Origin: a virus
DNA: 64,000 bases
Reading direction: 5' to 3' (one strand)
Virus record (IMG/VR): IMGVR_UViG_3300046522_000252
Coordinates: 1 to 64,000 of that record
Shown one piece after another: positions 30,284 through 37,194 of this stretch. The first letter of the stretch is position 1. Every line of letters starts with the position of its first letter. Both the position numbers and the translations under genes were made by a program. The notes beneath the pieces were generated by a model. It ran no database searches. It was given only the letters and a program-made list of their open reading frames with translations, and had not been told where the DNA came from.

Positions 30284-31478
30284 GGGTTACAACAACGTCA
30301 CTTCGTTTATCAAGAGCGGCAAAATGCGCTGGCGCTGGCGGGAAGAAGGCCGGGGCGGAAGGCAAGTCAATCTTCCGGGCAAGCCGGGCGAACCGGCGTT
30401 CGAAAAAGCCTACCGCGAATGCACGAAGGGTGAGACCCCCGAGCAAAAGGCGCGAGTCACCAGCATCTTCGATGCCAAGACCGTCAACGCCTGCTATCGC
30501 CGCCTGTTGCGCACCGCCGAATGGGACGAACTGGACCCACAGACGCAGGACAAGAACAACCGGATGCTGAAAGCCTTCATGAAGCTCACGGTCGCAGACG
30601 ATATGGATGTGACATGGGCCGACATGCCGATGGCAGACATCAAGACCAAACATCTGCGCAAGCTGCTTGACGGCATCCGACTCAATGCTCCGACCGCCGC
30701 CAAACACATGCTGGTCGCCATCCGCAAGCTGACCAGGATTGCCATCGAGCAGGAGTGGATTGAGTATGATCCGACCTTCACCCTTGAAGCCCCGGTGCCG
30801 AAGACATTGGGCCATCGCAAGTGGCCGGACGAAATGATAGCCAAGTACCGCGAACGTCATGCGGTCGGTAGTGCCGCCCGGACCTGCTTCGAACTGGCCA
30901 TCTGGCTTGGCAACCGGCGCAGCGACATCGCCCGGCTGACATGGGGCAATCTCATCACCGAAGCGGTCGAGGTCGAGGGTGTCGACCGCGAAATGACCGC
31001 CTTTGCCTTCCGCCAGAAGAAAAATAGCAAGCGCACCGGCGGTAAGGAAATGTTCCTGCCGGTGCGCAAGCAACTGGCCGTGGCGCTGGAGCCGCTAGAC
31101 CATGACAGCGAATACGTCCTGCTCACCGGGTACGGCAAGCCGTTCTCTGAAAAGAGCCTGACCGGCATGATGGCCCATTGGTGCAGGCAGGCGGGGATTC
31201 CGGTCAGCAATAAAAAGGAGGGCACGGTCGGCTACACCATCCACGGGCTGCGCAGGAATTTTGGCACCAAGCTCGCCCTCGACGGCGCGACGGGTCCGCA
31301 AATCATGACCTCGATGGGCCATTCATCGGTTCGCGAAGCCGATCCGTACTTGCAGGAAGCGAATCGCAAGCGTCTCGTTTCCGATGCCTTCCTCGAAGGC
31401 GAACGGCGCGATGCCGAACGGCTGGCAGCAAAACACCGGGCCGGTTTCAAGGTGGTGAATGGGACGGGCCCAACATGA
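30270..31478 (+). CDS. int: Tyrosine recombinase / phage integrase
   Basis: A 402-residue site-specific recombinase. The N-terminal part (to about residue 170) holds the SAM-like core-binding domain. Catalytic residues are an Arg in GNRRSDIAR (216/217), HGLRR (His325, Arg328), GHSS (His351) and the nucleophile Tyr360 in DPYLQEA; a Lys in KKNSKRTGG fits the fifth position. It catalyses integration and, with a directionality factor, excision. attP should lie just downstream, where repeats and a dyad occur. The stop overlaps the first dyad. Confidence 0.92.
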   Translation: MAKLEGYNNVTSFIKSGKMRWRWREEGRGGRQVNLPGKPGEPAFEKAYRECTKGETPEQKARVTSIFDAKTVNACYRRLLRTAEWDELDPQTQDKNNRMLKAFMKLTVADDMDVTWADMPMADIKTKHLRKLLDGIRLNAPTAAKHMLVAIRKLTRIAIEQEWIEYDPTFTLEAPVPKTLGHRKWPDEMIAKYRERHAVGSAARTCFELAIWLGNRRSDIARLTWGNLITEAVEVEGVDREMTAFAFRQKKNSKRTGGKEMFLPVRKQLAVALEPLDHDSEYVLLTGYGKPFSEKSLTGMMAHWCRQAGIPVSNKKEGTVGYTIHGLRRNFGTKLALDGATGPQIMTSMGHSSVREADPYLQEANRKRLVSDAFLEGERRDAERLAAKHRAGFKVVNGTGPT

Positions 31479-31650
31479 TGTTGGGCCCATGTTGGGCCAA
31501 AGCCGGATTATTCAATAAAATCAAATAGATTGGTAGGCCCGGAGGGCCCGCCATCCTCCCATGTTTTTATTGAGTTTTTGTTGGGCCTTTTTGGCCAATG
31601 TTCCCGCCCCGTTCCTGAATGGGCCCAACCGCAACAAACGGTTGGGCCCT
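31466..31650. other. Candidate attP region
   Basis: Directly after int, GTTGGGCC(C) occurs six times: three as a perfect 11-bp-arm dyad (31466-31488) with a tandem copy (31489-31498), one near 31579, and a second dyad with 7-base loop (31621-31649). They could be arm-type integrase sites. On the minus strand 31531-31546 reads CCCTCCGGGCCTACCA, which looks like the 3-prime end of a tRNA gene and could be the crossover core. AT-rich inverted TCAATAAAA/TTTTATTGA flank it. No gene is supported in 31479-31841. Confidence 0.5.
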
Positions 31651-31760
31651 CTTCCCTGCCCCTCCAGTTCCGCCCACAACGCGCGATGTCGGGGCGCCGC
31701 GCGTAAGCGTACCGGCGGACACGAAACGCGCGTCAGCGGCCTCCTATGGCCACAAAACGC

Positions 31761-31802
31761 AAAAAGCCCCGCCGAGGCCGAAGCCAAGGCGGGGCAGTTT
31801 TA
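31761..31802. terminator. Bidirectional terminator
   Basis: GCCCCGCC (31766-31773) and GGCGGGGC (31788-31795) with AAAAA before and AGTTTT after. It separates the plus-strand integrase operon from the minus-strand late operon, which ends here. Confidence 0.85.
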
Positions 31803-31841
31803 CAACGCGGGCCCAGGAGAAACGGAAGCCCGCGAGGAAAT

Positions 31842-32168
31842 TCAAAGGCTGCTCGGCGGAATGGTGATACCGGCCCTTGCCAGTCTCTCTTCCAAGATTG
31901 AAATCTGGCGACGCATTCGGCGGATGAGCGCCTCTTGTTTATGGCTCAGCTTCTCGGCGTCATTGAGATCGCCGCGCTGCCGCTTGATGATGTCGCTTAG
32001 TTGGTTGCGCTCCTCCTGGAGCTGATCGGTCAACTCGCGAAAGCCGGTCGTGATCGAAGCGCCGATGTCGGCCCTCGTCCTGGAGCGGGCGACATAGATG
32101 GTGCCGATAACGGTGATGATCGCCGTCAAGACGGCCCCGCCAAAGGTGAGCAATGGCGCGAGGTCCAC
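31842..32168 (-). CDS. Single-pass coiled-coil membrane protein
   Basis: A 108-residue protein: a hydrophobic helix at about residues 6-26 (LLTFGGAVLTAIITVIGTIYV), then a long coiled coil with RGDLNDAEKLSHKQEALIRRM. The layout resembles an i-spanin or a small phage anchor. It is the last gene of the late operon. It could be a membrane-bound accessory lysis protein or moron. Confidence 0.55.
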   Translation of the reverse strand: MDLAPLLTFGGAVLTAIITVIGTIYVARSRTRADIGASITTGFRELTDQLQEERNQLSDIIKRQRGDLNDAEKLSHKQEALIRRMRRQISILEERLARAGITIPPSSL

Positions 32169-32171
32169 AGT

Positions 32172-32363
32172 TCATTCCTTGCTTTCCGATTTCACCGCCT
32201 GGACGAATTCCTTGTGGTCGACATGCATCTGCTGGATATGTGCTTCGAAGGCTTCGGCGATTTCCTTCTTGGCCTGCCGAATTGATATCCGATAAGTGGC
32301 CATGCCGCAGCCGATGGCCACGGCAACCGTGGCGGCGACGGTCACGTAAGCCTCGATATCCAT
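32172..32363 (-). CDS. Small membrane protein, holin candidate
   Basis: A 63-residue protein starting MDIEAYVTVAATVAVAIGCGM, one helix at residues 5-25, followed by a charged helical tail. The ATG at 32363 is chosen; the longer open frame upstream overlaps the neighbouring gene. Single-helix proteins beside an endolysin are frequent holin or antiholin candidates, but the sequence does not prove this. Confidence 0.5.
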   Translation of the reverse strand: MDIEAYVTVAATVAVAIGCGMATYRISIRQAKKEIAEAFEAHIQQMHVDHKEFVQAVKSESKE

Positions 32364-32364
32364 C

Positions 32365-32745
32365 TCACCCGGTCCTCCGCTCCCGGCGCCCGGCGGCATA
32401 GTCGGAGACAACCGCGATGGCGGTGACAACCGAGACGGCGGCCATGGCGGCACGCACAAGAATGTCGAGGCGATAGACGCCGGAGAACAATGTAATGACC
32501 GAGGTCAGGTGTGACAGGCCGCACAGAAAAATGAACGCCCCGAACAGTAGCCGCATGGTCGGCCTGACCCGCCCCGGCGGCACCTGGCCGATAAACAGCA
32601 AGGCGAGGCCGATGGCGAAATAGGCGGCGAAGGTGGAAAGATCGGCGAGCACGTAAAGGAAGATCATCACCGGATCATTCGTCAGGCAAATCGAATGCTG
32701 GCTGTAGCGCTCGGCACCGAAGAAATTCAGGATATCAGTCCACAT
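32365..32745 (-). CDS. Ethylene-receptor-like membrane protein
   Basis: A 126-residue protein with three predicted membrane helices, about residues 27-52, 64-88 and 95-113. The sequence matches the ethylene-binding domain of plant ETR1 and bacterial homologues: D24 and Y31, AYF at 41-43, and FGAFIFLCGLSHL (68-80), where Cys75 and His79 correspond to the copper-binding Cys65 and His69 of ETR1. No kinase, GAF or other output domain follows, so it is a stand-alone sensor-like module. It may act as a holin-like or signal-sensing membrane protein in the lysis cassette. Confidence 0.6.
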   Translation of the reverse strand: MWTDILNFFGAERYSQHSICLTNDPVMIFLYVLADLSTFAAYFAIGLALLFIGQVPPGRVRPTMRLLFGAFIFLCGLSHLTSVITLFSGVYRLDILVRAAMAAVSVVTAIAVVSDYAAGRRERRTG

Positions 32746-33208
32746 TGGCCGTCACCTCGAACGGGAACTGCGCCGTCACGTCCTGCTGGGATCGCGTCGG
32801 GCACGTGCTGTCGATCACCGAGCGATACAGCCACCGGCCCGGATAGACGTTTTCAGGAAGCTGCAAATAGACGGTGGCGTCGTCTGTCCTCTTGATCTCG
32901 GTCGACATGATCGGGCGGCTGAGCAGGACACTGACCGGCGGGCCACCGCCTTGCGAAATGAAGGTGGCAATCACCGTGCCGGGACAAGAGGCGTTGCGCT
33001 TGGTCGATATGCGATAGGAGAGCGTGCCCTTGTAAGGCACCGTCGTCGAGATATTGCTCGGCCCCTCGGTCGTCTCGACCACCGGCCCATCGACTGAAAA
33101 CATATGCAGGACGCCGTAGGAGATCGACCCGGCAATGAGCAGGACGCCCGCAACCTGGGAGAAGCCAAACCAGATCGAGGCGATGATGGCGCGGGTCATT
33201 TCCAGCAT
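32735..33208 (-). CDS. Membrane-anchored periplasmic protein
   Basis: A 157-residue protein. One N-terminal helix (about residues 9-36), then a beta-rich domain with two cysteine-containing parts (ASCPGTV, STCPTRS) that may form a disulfide and an Ig-like fold. It overlaps the lipoprotein gene by 13 bases. The role in lysis or envelope interaction is unknown; it may mediate spanin or superinfection functions. Confidence 0.55.
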   Translation of the reverse strand: MLEMTRAIIASIWFGFSQVAGVLLIAGSISYGVLHMFSVDGPVVETTEGPSNISTTVPYKGTLSYRISTKRNASCPGTVIATFISQGGGPPVSVLLSRPIMSTEIKRTDDATVYLQLPENVYPGRWLYRSVIDSTCPTRSQQDVTAQFPFEVTANVD

Positions 33209-33414
33209 TTCTGCGCCCGCCCGAAAGCATTGTGCCCGGCGACGCCTTGGCCGGTCGGGTTAAGATCGGGATCGCTGGCGAGCTTAACGGCTGCGCCCGG
33301 TGCGACGGCGATCTTCTTCCACCCCGCGCAATTGGTCGCATTCTGGGTGTTGCACCCCGCCGCCGAGAAGCTCATTGCAAAGAGCAATGCCATCGAGGCC
33401 CATGATACGTTCAT
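33196..33414 (-). CDS. Outer-membrane lipoprotein, o-spanin candidate
   Basis: A 72-residue protein with a signal peptide ending in FSAAGC (lipobox; Cys21), then a small domain with NCAGWKKI and AFGRAQKCWK. CAGW and C.W recur in phage lysis lipoproteins of unknown detail. Its start lies inside the i-spanin gene in another frame, giving a nested Rz/Rz1-type pair. Confidence 0.65.
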   Translation of the reverse strand: MNVSWASMALLFAMSFSAAGCNTQNATNCAGWKKIAVAPGAAVKLASDPDLNPTGQGVAGHNAFGRAQKCWK

Positions 33415-33574
33415 CGATTTTCTCCCGCTTTTCGATTGCGGCGATAGTGTCTTTCAGTTGATCGGCCCGGCTATCCGCCCGGCCTTTCCAATAGCCGGAG
33501 CCAAACAGGGCGACGACGATCAACACTCCGCCGATCCATTTGCCGAGCGGCCCGGTCAGGAGCGCAATTATCAT
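33284..33574 (-). CDS. i-spanin-like protein (Rz type)
   Basis: A 96-residue protein: membrane helix at about residues 8-28 (KWIGGVLIVVALFGSGYWKG), a charged coiled coil (DTIAAIEKREKIDERIMG), and a Cys-containing end (LCNELLGG, CDQLRG). It follows the endolysin with a 4-base overlap and contains the start of the lipoprotein gene in a second frame. This is the standard arrangement of spanins, which fuse inner and outer membranes at lysis. Confidence 0.7.
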   Translation of the reverse strand: MIIALLTGPLGKWIGGVLIVVALFGSGYWKGRADSRADQLKDTIAAIEKREKIDERIMGLDGIALCNELLGGGVQHPECDQLRGVEEDRRRTGRSR

Positions 33575-34431
33575 ACCGGCACCTCGTCGAGCGCGTCAGC
33601 AATCCGTGCCTGCTGGCGGTTGGCGTACCAGCGATAGCCGATACCGCCCACGGCGAGCACGGCGCCGCCCACGGCCAAGCCGACGACAAGATTGCCGATC
33701 CAGTCGCCCGCCGCGCTAAATGGCGTCAATTGCTCCTGCAAGCCCTGCAACGTGGCCGAGATGCCGCCCGCGCCGATGCCGCCGCCGGTCGCAGCATCGG
33801 CGGGTGCCTTGGACGGTGCTTTGCGCGCGTCCTCGATAGGTGCCTTAGCCTCGGAGCCCGGCACGGCGACGACCTCGACCACCTCGGCGTCCATCTTGCT
33901 ATCGGCCATGGCCTGGCCGACCGCCCGGACGCCAGCGACGCGCGCCGTCCAGCCGCGCCCGAAATCCCGCCACGTATCCAGCGCCCGCAGATAGATCATG
34001 CGCCGGGCGCAAATCCGGTCGATCAGCGCATCAAGGTTTTCCGTCTCCTCAAGCGCGGCAAAGGTGGCAAGGCCGATCACGCCGTCAATGGTGCCGCGAT
34101 AGGCCGCGCCGAGCGAGCGCTGTAGCCACTTGATCGATTGCTTCGGGCCGGAATGTACCGCGCCGTCGAACAGCACATAATCGACGCCCTCGGGCAGCTT
34201 GTCGCCTTGCACTGCGTCCCAATACTGGTGGCGATAGATCGCGTCGCGTTCCGGTGCCACCAGTGAGCGGACATTCCGGGTGCGCAGTTTCTTGCCGCGC
34301 CGATAGGCGTCATAGGTCCGCTGGGTTATGCCCTGATTGGTCGCGCCGCCTTTGTCTCTCGGGTGGTCCGAAAAGCCGCCCTCATGTACGAGCACTCGGG
34401 CGAGTGCCGCCTTGAAACTGCTGGCCACCAT
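33571..34431 (-). CDS. GH108 endolysin with C-terminal membrane helix
   Basis: A 286-residue N-acetylmuramidase. HEGGFSDHP (Glu17 catalytic) and KGGATNQGIT are GH108 signatures; KQSIKWLQRSLG... and GVIGLATFAAL form the following peptidoglycan-binding part. After a linker rich in Ala, Pro and Lys, residues 246-268 form a hydrophobic helix. That C-terminal helix could hold the enzyme at the membrane before holin action. Family known; membrane role inferred. Confidence 0.9.
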   Translation of the reverse strand: MVASSFKAALARVLVHEGGFSDHPRDKGGATNQGITQRTYDAYRRGKKLRTRNVRSLVAPERDAIYRHQYWDAVQGDKLPEGVDYVLFDGAVHSGPKQSIKWLQRSLGAAYRGTIDGVIGLATFAALEETENLDALIDRICARRMIYLRALDTWRDFGRGWTARVAGVRAVGQAMADSKMDAEVVEVVAVPGSEAKAPIEDARKAPSKAPADAATGGGIGAGGISATLQGLQEQLTPFSAAGDWIGNLVVGLAVGGAVLAVGGIGYRWYANRQQARIADALDEVPV

Positions 34432-34446
34432 GACTGGCGCTCCTGA

Positions 34447-35385
34447 TTAATGATAGTTGACGTTCTGGACGCGGCGCGGGCGTCCGGTATCCGGCACGCC
34501 CTGAAGGATGTCGTAGCGGGAAAACTTCGTGACCGAGACCGTGCCGACAGCCATGAGCACGTCATAACGGGAAAGTTTCGTGGCGCTGATCGCCGCATCG
34601 TTCGACTGCATGACGTCGTATCGCGACAGCTTCGACGCCTGAAGGGCCGAGCCTGCCGAATATACGCTTTTGAAAGATGCCACGATCATAACGTGGCGAG
34701 AATTTACGTTGGCCGTTGCCCGCAACTCTCCCGTCGCCGACGCCGCCGTCTTGGTCGCGTCTGCTACCGCGATAGATGTATCCGCACCTGTGACCGTGAA
34801 ACTGTCGTGTCGCTCGGTCCAAACTTGTTCATTGCCGCTATCAAGCGTATCTGTAGCACCACTTCCGCTTGTTGGGTCAGTCACCGCACGGAAGTCCGAC
34901 ACGGTCATGGCATCAGAGCCAGCGACCATCGCGACAAGTAGTTCTTCTTCCGTGGTGGTGGTTATTGTGCCCGTTGCGGCTGTAACAGAATTAGAGCCCG
35001 CAGTGGCCGAACTGTGCACGTTCAACGCGCCGGAGCTTTTTTGCCCCTTGTAGACCATGAGAACGCCGCGCGCGACGTCACCCGCTGTTCGGGTGAATAC
35101 AAGGCTCGGCGCTGACGCTGGCCATGATTCACAAACCATCATCACGCCGGACGCAATAGATGTCGTCGGGTCGGTGTTTGTGTTTCCGCTAGTCTGCTGC
35201 TCGACTATCGACCAGCTAGCATCCGGCGCAGCGAACGCCGCGTTGCCGCGCGCAGCGATACACGCGATAACCAAATCACCCGTTTGGATCGTGACGCCGG
35301 TCGTGACGAGCGTCAGGTTTCCGCTGGCAACTTCGGCTGCGTTCGATACGCCGACAAACGTGAAAGGTGACGGATATGTCGCCAT
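34447..35385 (-). CDS. Tail fibre-like protein with C-terminal repeats
   Basis: A 312-residue beta-rich protein. The first 220 residues are Thr/Ser/Ala/Val rich, like a jelly-roll or adhesion domain. The C-terminus has three copies of a 14-18-residue unit, K(L/F)SRYD(V/I)x, near residues 255, 272 and 288, likely forming a fibre or shaft. It is the distal member of the receptor-binding group between hub and endolysin genes. Confidence 0.6.
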   Translation of the reverse strand: MATYPSPFTFVGVSNAAEVASGNLTLVTTGVTIQTGDLVIACIAARGNAAFAAPDASWSIVEQQTSGNTNTDPTTSIASGVMMVCESWPASAPSLVFTRTAGDVARGVLMVYKGQKSSGALNVHSSATAGSNSVTAATGTITTTTEEELLVAMVAGSDAMTVSDFRAVTDPTSGSGATDTLDSGNEQVWTERHDSFTVTGADTSIAVADATKTAASATGELRATANVNSRHVMIVASFKSVYSAGSALQASKLSRYDVMQSNDAAISATKLSRYDVLMAVGTVSVTKFSRYDILQGVPDTGRPRRVQNVNYH

Positions 35386-35386
35386 A

Positions 35387-36376
35387 CTAAGCCACCGACT
35401 TTGCGCCGTATTCAGCCGCGTTGATTTCGGCTATCGACCACGCCGCGCTTGTCGCCGGGTTTGTATTCATTACCGCTTGCCGGGTGCCATAGGCGGTATT
35501 GATGCCCGCGATGTTGCTTGTGGTGAAATCCGAACCGCTCTGCCGGACGACGCCCTGCATATTTTGCGGGCCGGTTGCGCCGCGCCTAGTGCGGGTCGAA
35601 AGAATGACCGCGCGCGGGACATAAGCCGCAAGATCGGTGTGCACGTCATCCATGACGTATGTTTCAAGTTGCGCCGCCGCGCCGGACTCGATGAAGGTGT
35701 TGTCGTTTCGATCTAGCTTCGTGACGTCGGCATAAGCCCCGGTCCACGCCGTGTTCGCGCCGTTAGCGGTTGCTTGACCTTGATGGAATACCATTGACCG
35801 GGTGTCTTCGTCGGCAATGATGAGCGCGGAATAATTAAGTTCCCCGTTGCCAAGGCCGCTGGGGTTTGGGGTCATAAGCTCAATCGTGTCGAGTGTTGTC
35901 GCGGCGGTAAAGATAGTGTCGCCTGTCATCTCATGAATAAGGGCATCATTCACATAGACGCGCACATAGCCCGCTGAATTATCCATTTTGAATTGGACGT
36001 CGACCTTAAAGCGGGCAGCGCTGAACGTGGTAGCTTCGCTGACTTCGACAAAAGCGCTACCGTTCCAGTATTCAAGGGCTTGCCCCGCGACGCCGTCGAA
36101 TTCAATTTGGAACAACACTTGACCAGTTTCTCCACTTTTGAGGCGGAGCATTTTTTCGGCTGAACTGCCCCCGACGGAGGTATTGAAATTAACATGGAAT
36201 TGTATCCATCCTTCGGACATAGCGCTGGGAAACAGGAAACGCGCATAACTCGTATCGCCGGTAATGGTAATGCCCTCTTTGGCATAAGGCGCGATTTTGG
36301 CCGCCGTCGTTATGGCTGCGGTTGTGCCGACTGTATAGAAATCGGCGCGGGATGTTGCTGCCGCAAGGATACTCAT
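35387..36376 (-). CDS. Minor tail / receptor-binding-type protein
   Basis: A 329-residue protein starting MSILAAATSRADFYTVG. A central region (WIQFHVNFN, GYVRVYVNDALIHEM) has the pattern of a lectin-like beta-sandwich, with VYVND as core strands. Such domains in phage tails bind glycans. The ATG at 36376 is chosen; upstream open sequence overlaps the previous gene. Function inferred from position. Confidence 0.6.
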   Translation of the reverse strand: MSILAAATSRADFYTVGTTAAITTAAKIAPYAKEGITITGDTSYARFLFPSAMSEGWIQFHVNFNTSVGGSSAEKMLRLKSGETGQVLFQIEFDGVAGQALEYWNGSAFVEVSEATTFSAARFKVDVQFKMDNSAGYVRVYVNDALIHEMTGDTIFTAATTLDTIELMTPNPSGLGNGELNYSALIIADEDTRSMVFHQGQATANGANTAWTGAYADVTKLDRNDNTFIESGAAAQLETYVMDDVHTDLAAYVPRAVILSTRTRRGATGPQNMQGVVRQSGSDFTTSNIAGINTAYGTRQAVMNTNPATSAAWSIAEINAAEYGAKSVA

Positions 36377-37194
36377 GTCAAATCTCCGAGCATGGTAATG
36401 GATACATCGGCGAGGGTGGCGTCGGGCGAAGCGGGCGCGACGACGGTCAGGATATCGCCTGCGGTCATAGCCGTAGGTGATGCCATCGCCAGCGTCGCCG
36501 TGGTGCCCGCCGCCGACCATGTGGCCGACCCGACCGAGCTACCGTTTTTCTTGATCGATAGCGCCGGTGTGCCGGTCGCCGCCCCGCCGGATGATCCGCG
36601 TGAGCCGGTCATGCCTGCCGGGATGGTGAAATCTTCGGTCGCCTCATAGCGAAAGATGACCTCACTTGCATCGAGCGTGCCGCCCGCGAAAAACGAAAGG
36701 GCGATTTTCGTGATGCCCGGCACAGCCTCCCACGCGGCGTCTTTGCGGCCATAGATGGTCCCGTCACTCGGCGCATCGGCTATCCCGGCATCAGGCACAG
36801 CCTCCCACGCAGCATCCTTCCGGCCATAGATTGTACCGTCACTAGGCGCATCGGCTATACCGGCTGTAAGCCCCACCCAATCGGTACCGTTGAATTGGAC
36901 GTTTTCATTGGCGTCGGCGACATAGGCGGTAAAGCCCTCGGCGGGGACGATATAGACCCACGCGCCATTGTCGCGGATGGCGATCTCGTTGGGATTACTC
37001 CCGGCGTCGGACGGGACAATGTAAATATCGCCGTCCGTCGGTGAACCAGGTAGCGCCGTCGTCCGGCTGATCACGCGCGGCTGGACGAGCGCGGACAGGA
37101 GCCGCAGGTTGATGTCATTGGCAGTATTCCAGCCGTTGTATCCCAGGTCCCAAAAGCCGGTGAGGCCAAGGCCGGGAAGTGTTCTTTCAGCCAT
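36373..37194 (-). CDS. DUF2793 tail protein
   Basis: A 273-residue protein. TTALPGSPTDGDIYIVPSDA and AIRDNGAWVYIVPAEG are the DUF2793 signature, a tail-tip domain of gene-transfer-agent-like and related phages. Residues about 111-160 contain an exact-frame duplication of a 25-residue unit (GIADAPSDGTIYGRKDAAWE). The C-terminal half is a Gly/Ser/Ala-rich beta domain. Likely a fibre base or tip protein. Confidence 0.8.
   Translation of the reverse strand: MAERTLPGLGLTGFWDLGYNGWNTANDINLRLLSALVQPRVISRTTALPGSPTDGDIYIVPSDAGSNPNEIAIRDNGAWVYIVPAEGFTAYVADANENVQFNGTDWVGLTAGIADAPSDGTIYGRKDAAWEAVPDAGIADAPSDGTIYGRKDAAWEAVPGITKIALSFFAGGTLDASEVIFRYEATEDFTIPAGMTGSRGSSGGAATGTPALSIKKNGSSVGSATWSAAGTTATLAMASPTAMTAGDILTVVAPASPDATLADVSITMLGDLT
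36721..36870 (-). repeat. 75-base tandem duplication
   Basis: Two copies, 36721-36795 and 36796-36870, with several third-position changes between them. In frame, each encodes 25 residues. Drift indicates purifying selection since the duplication rather than an assembly artefact. Confidence 0.8.

Noticed and set aside
31531-31546. A complete tRNA gene near the integrase
   Set aside because: Only a tRNA 3-prime end-like string is present; no anticodon, D-arm or TTC loop can be folded around it.
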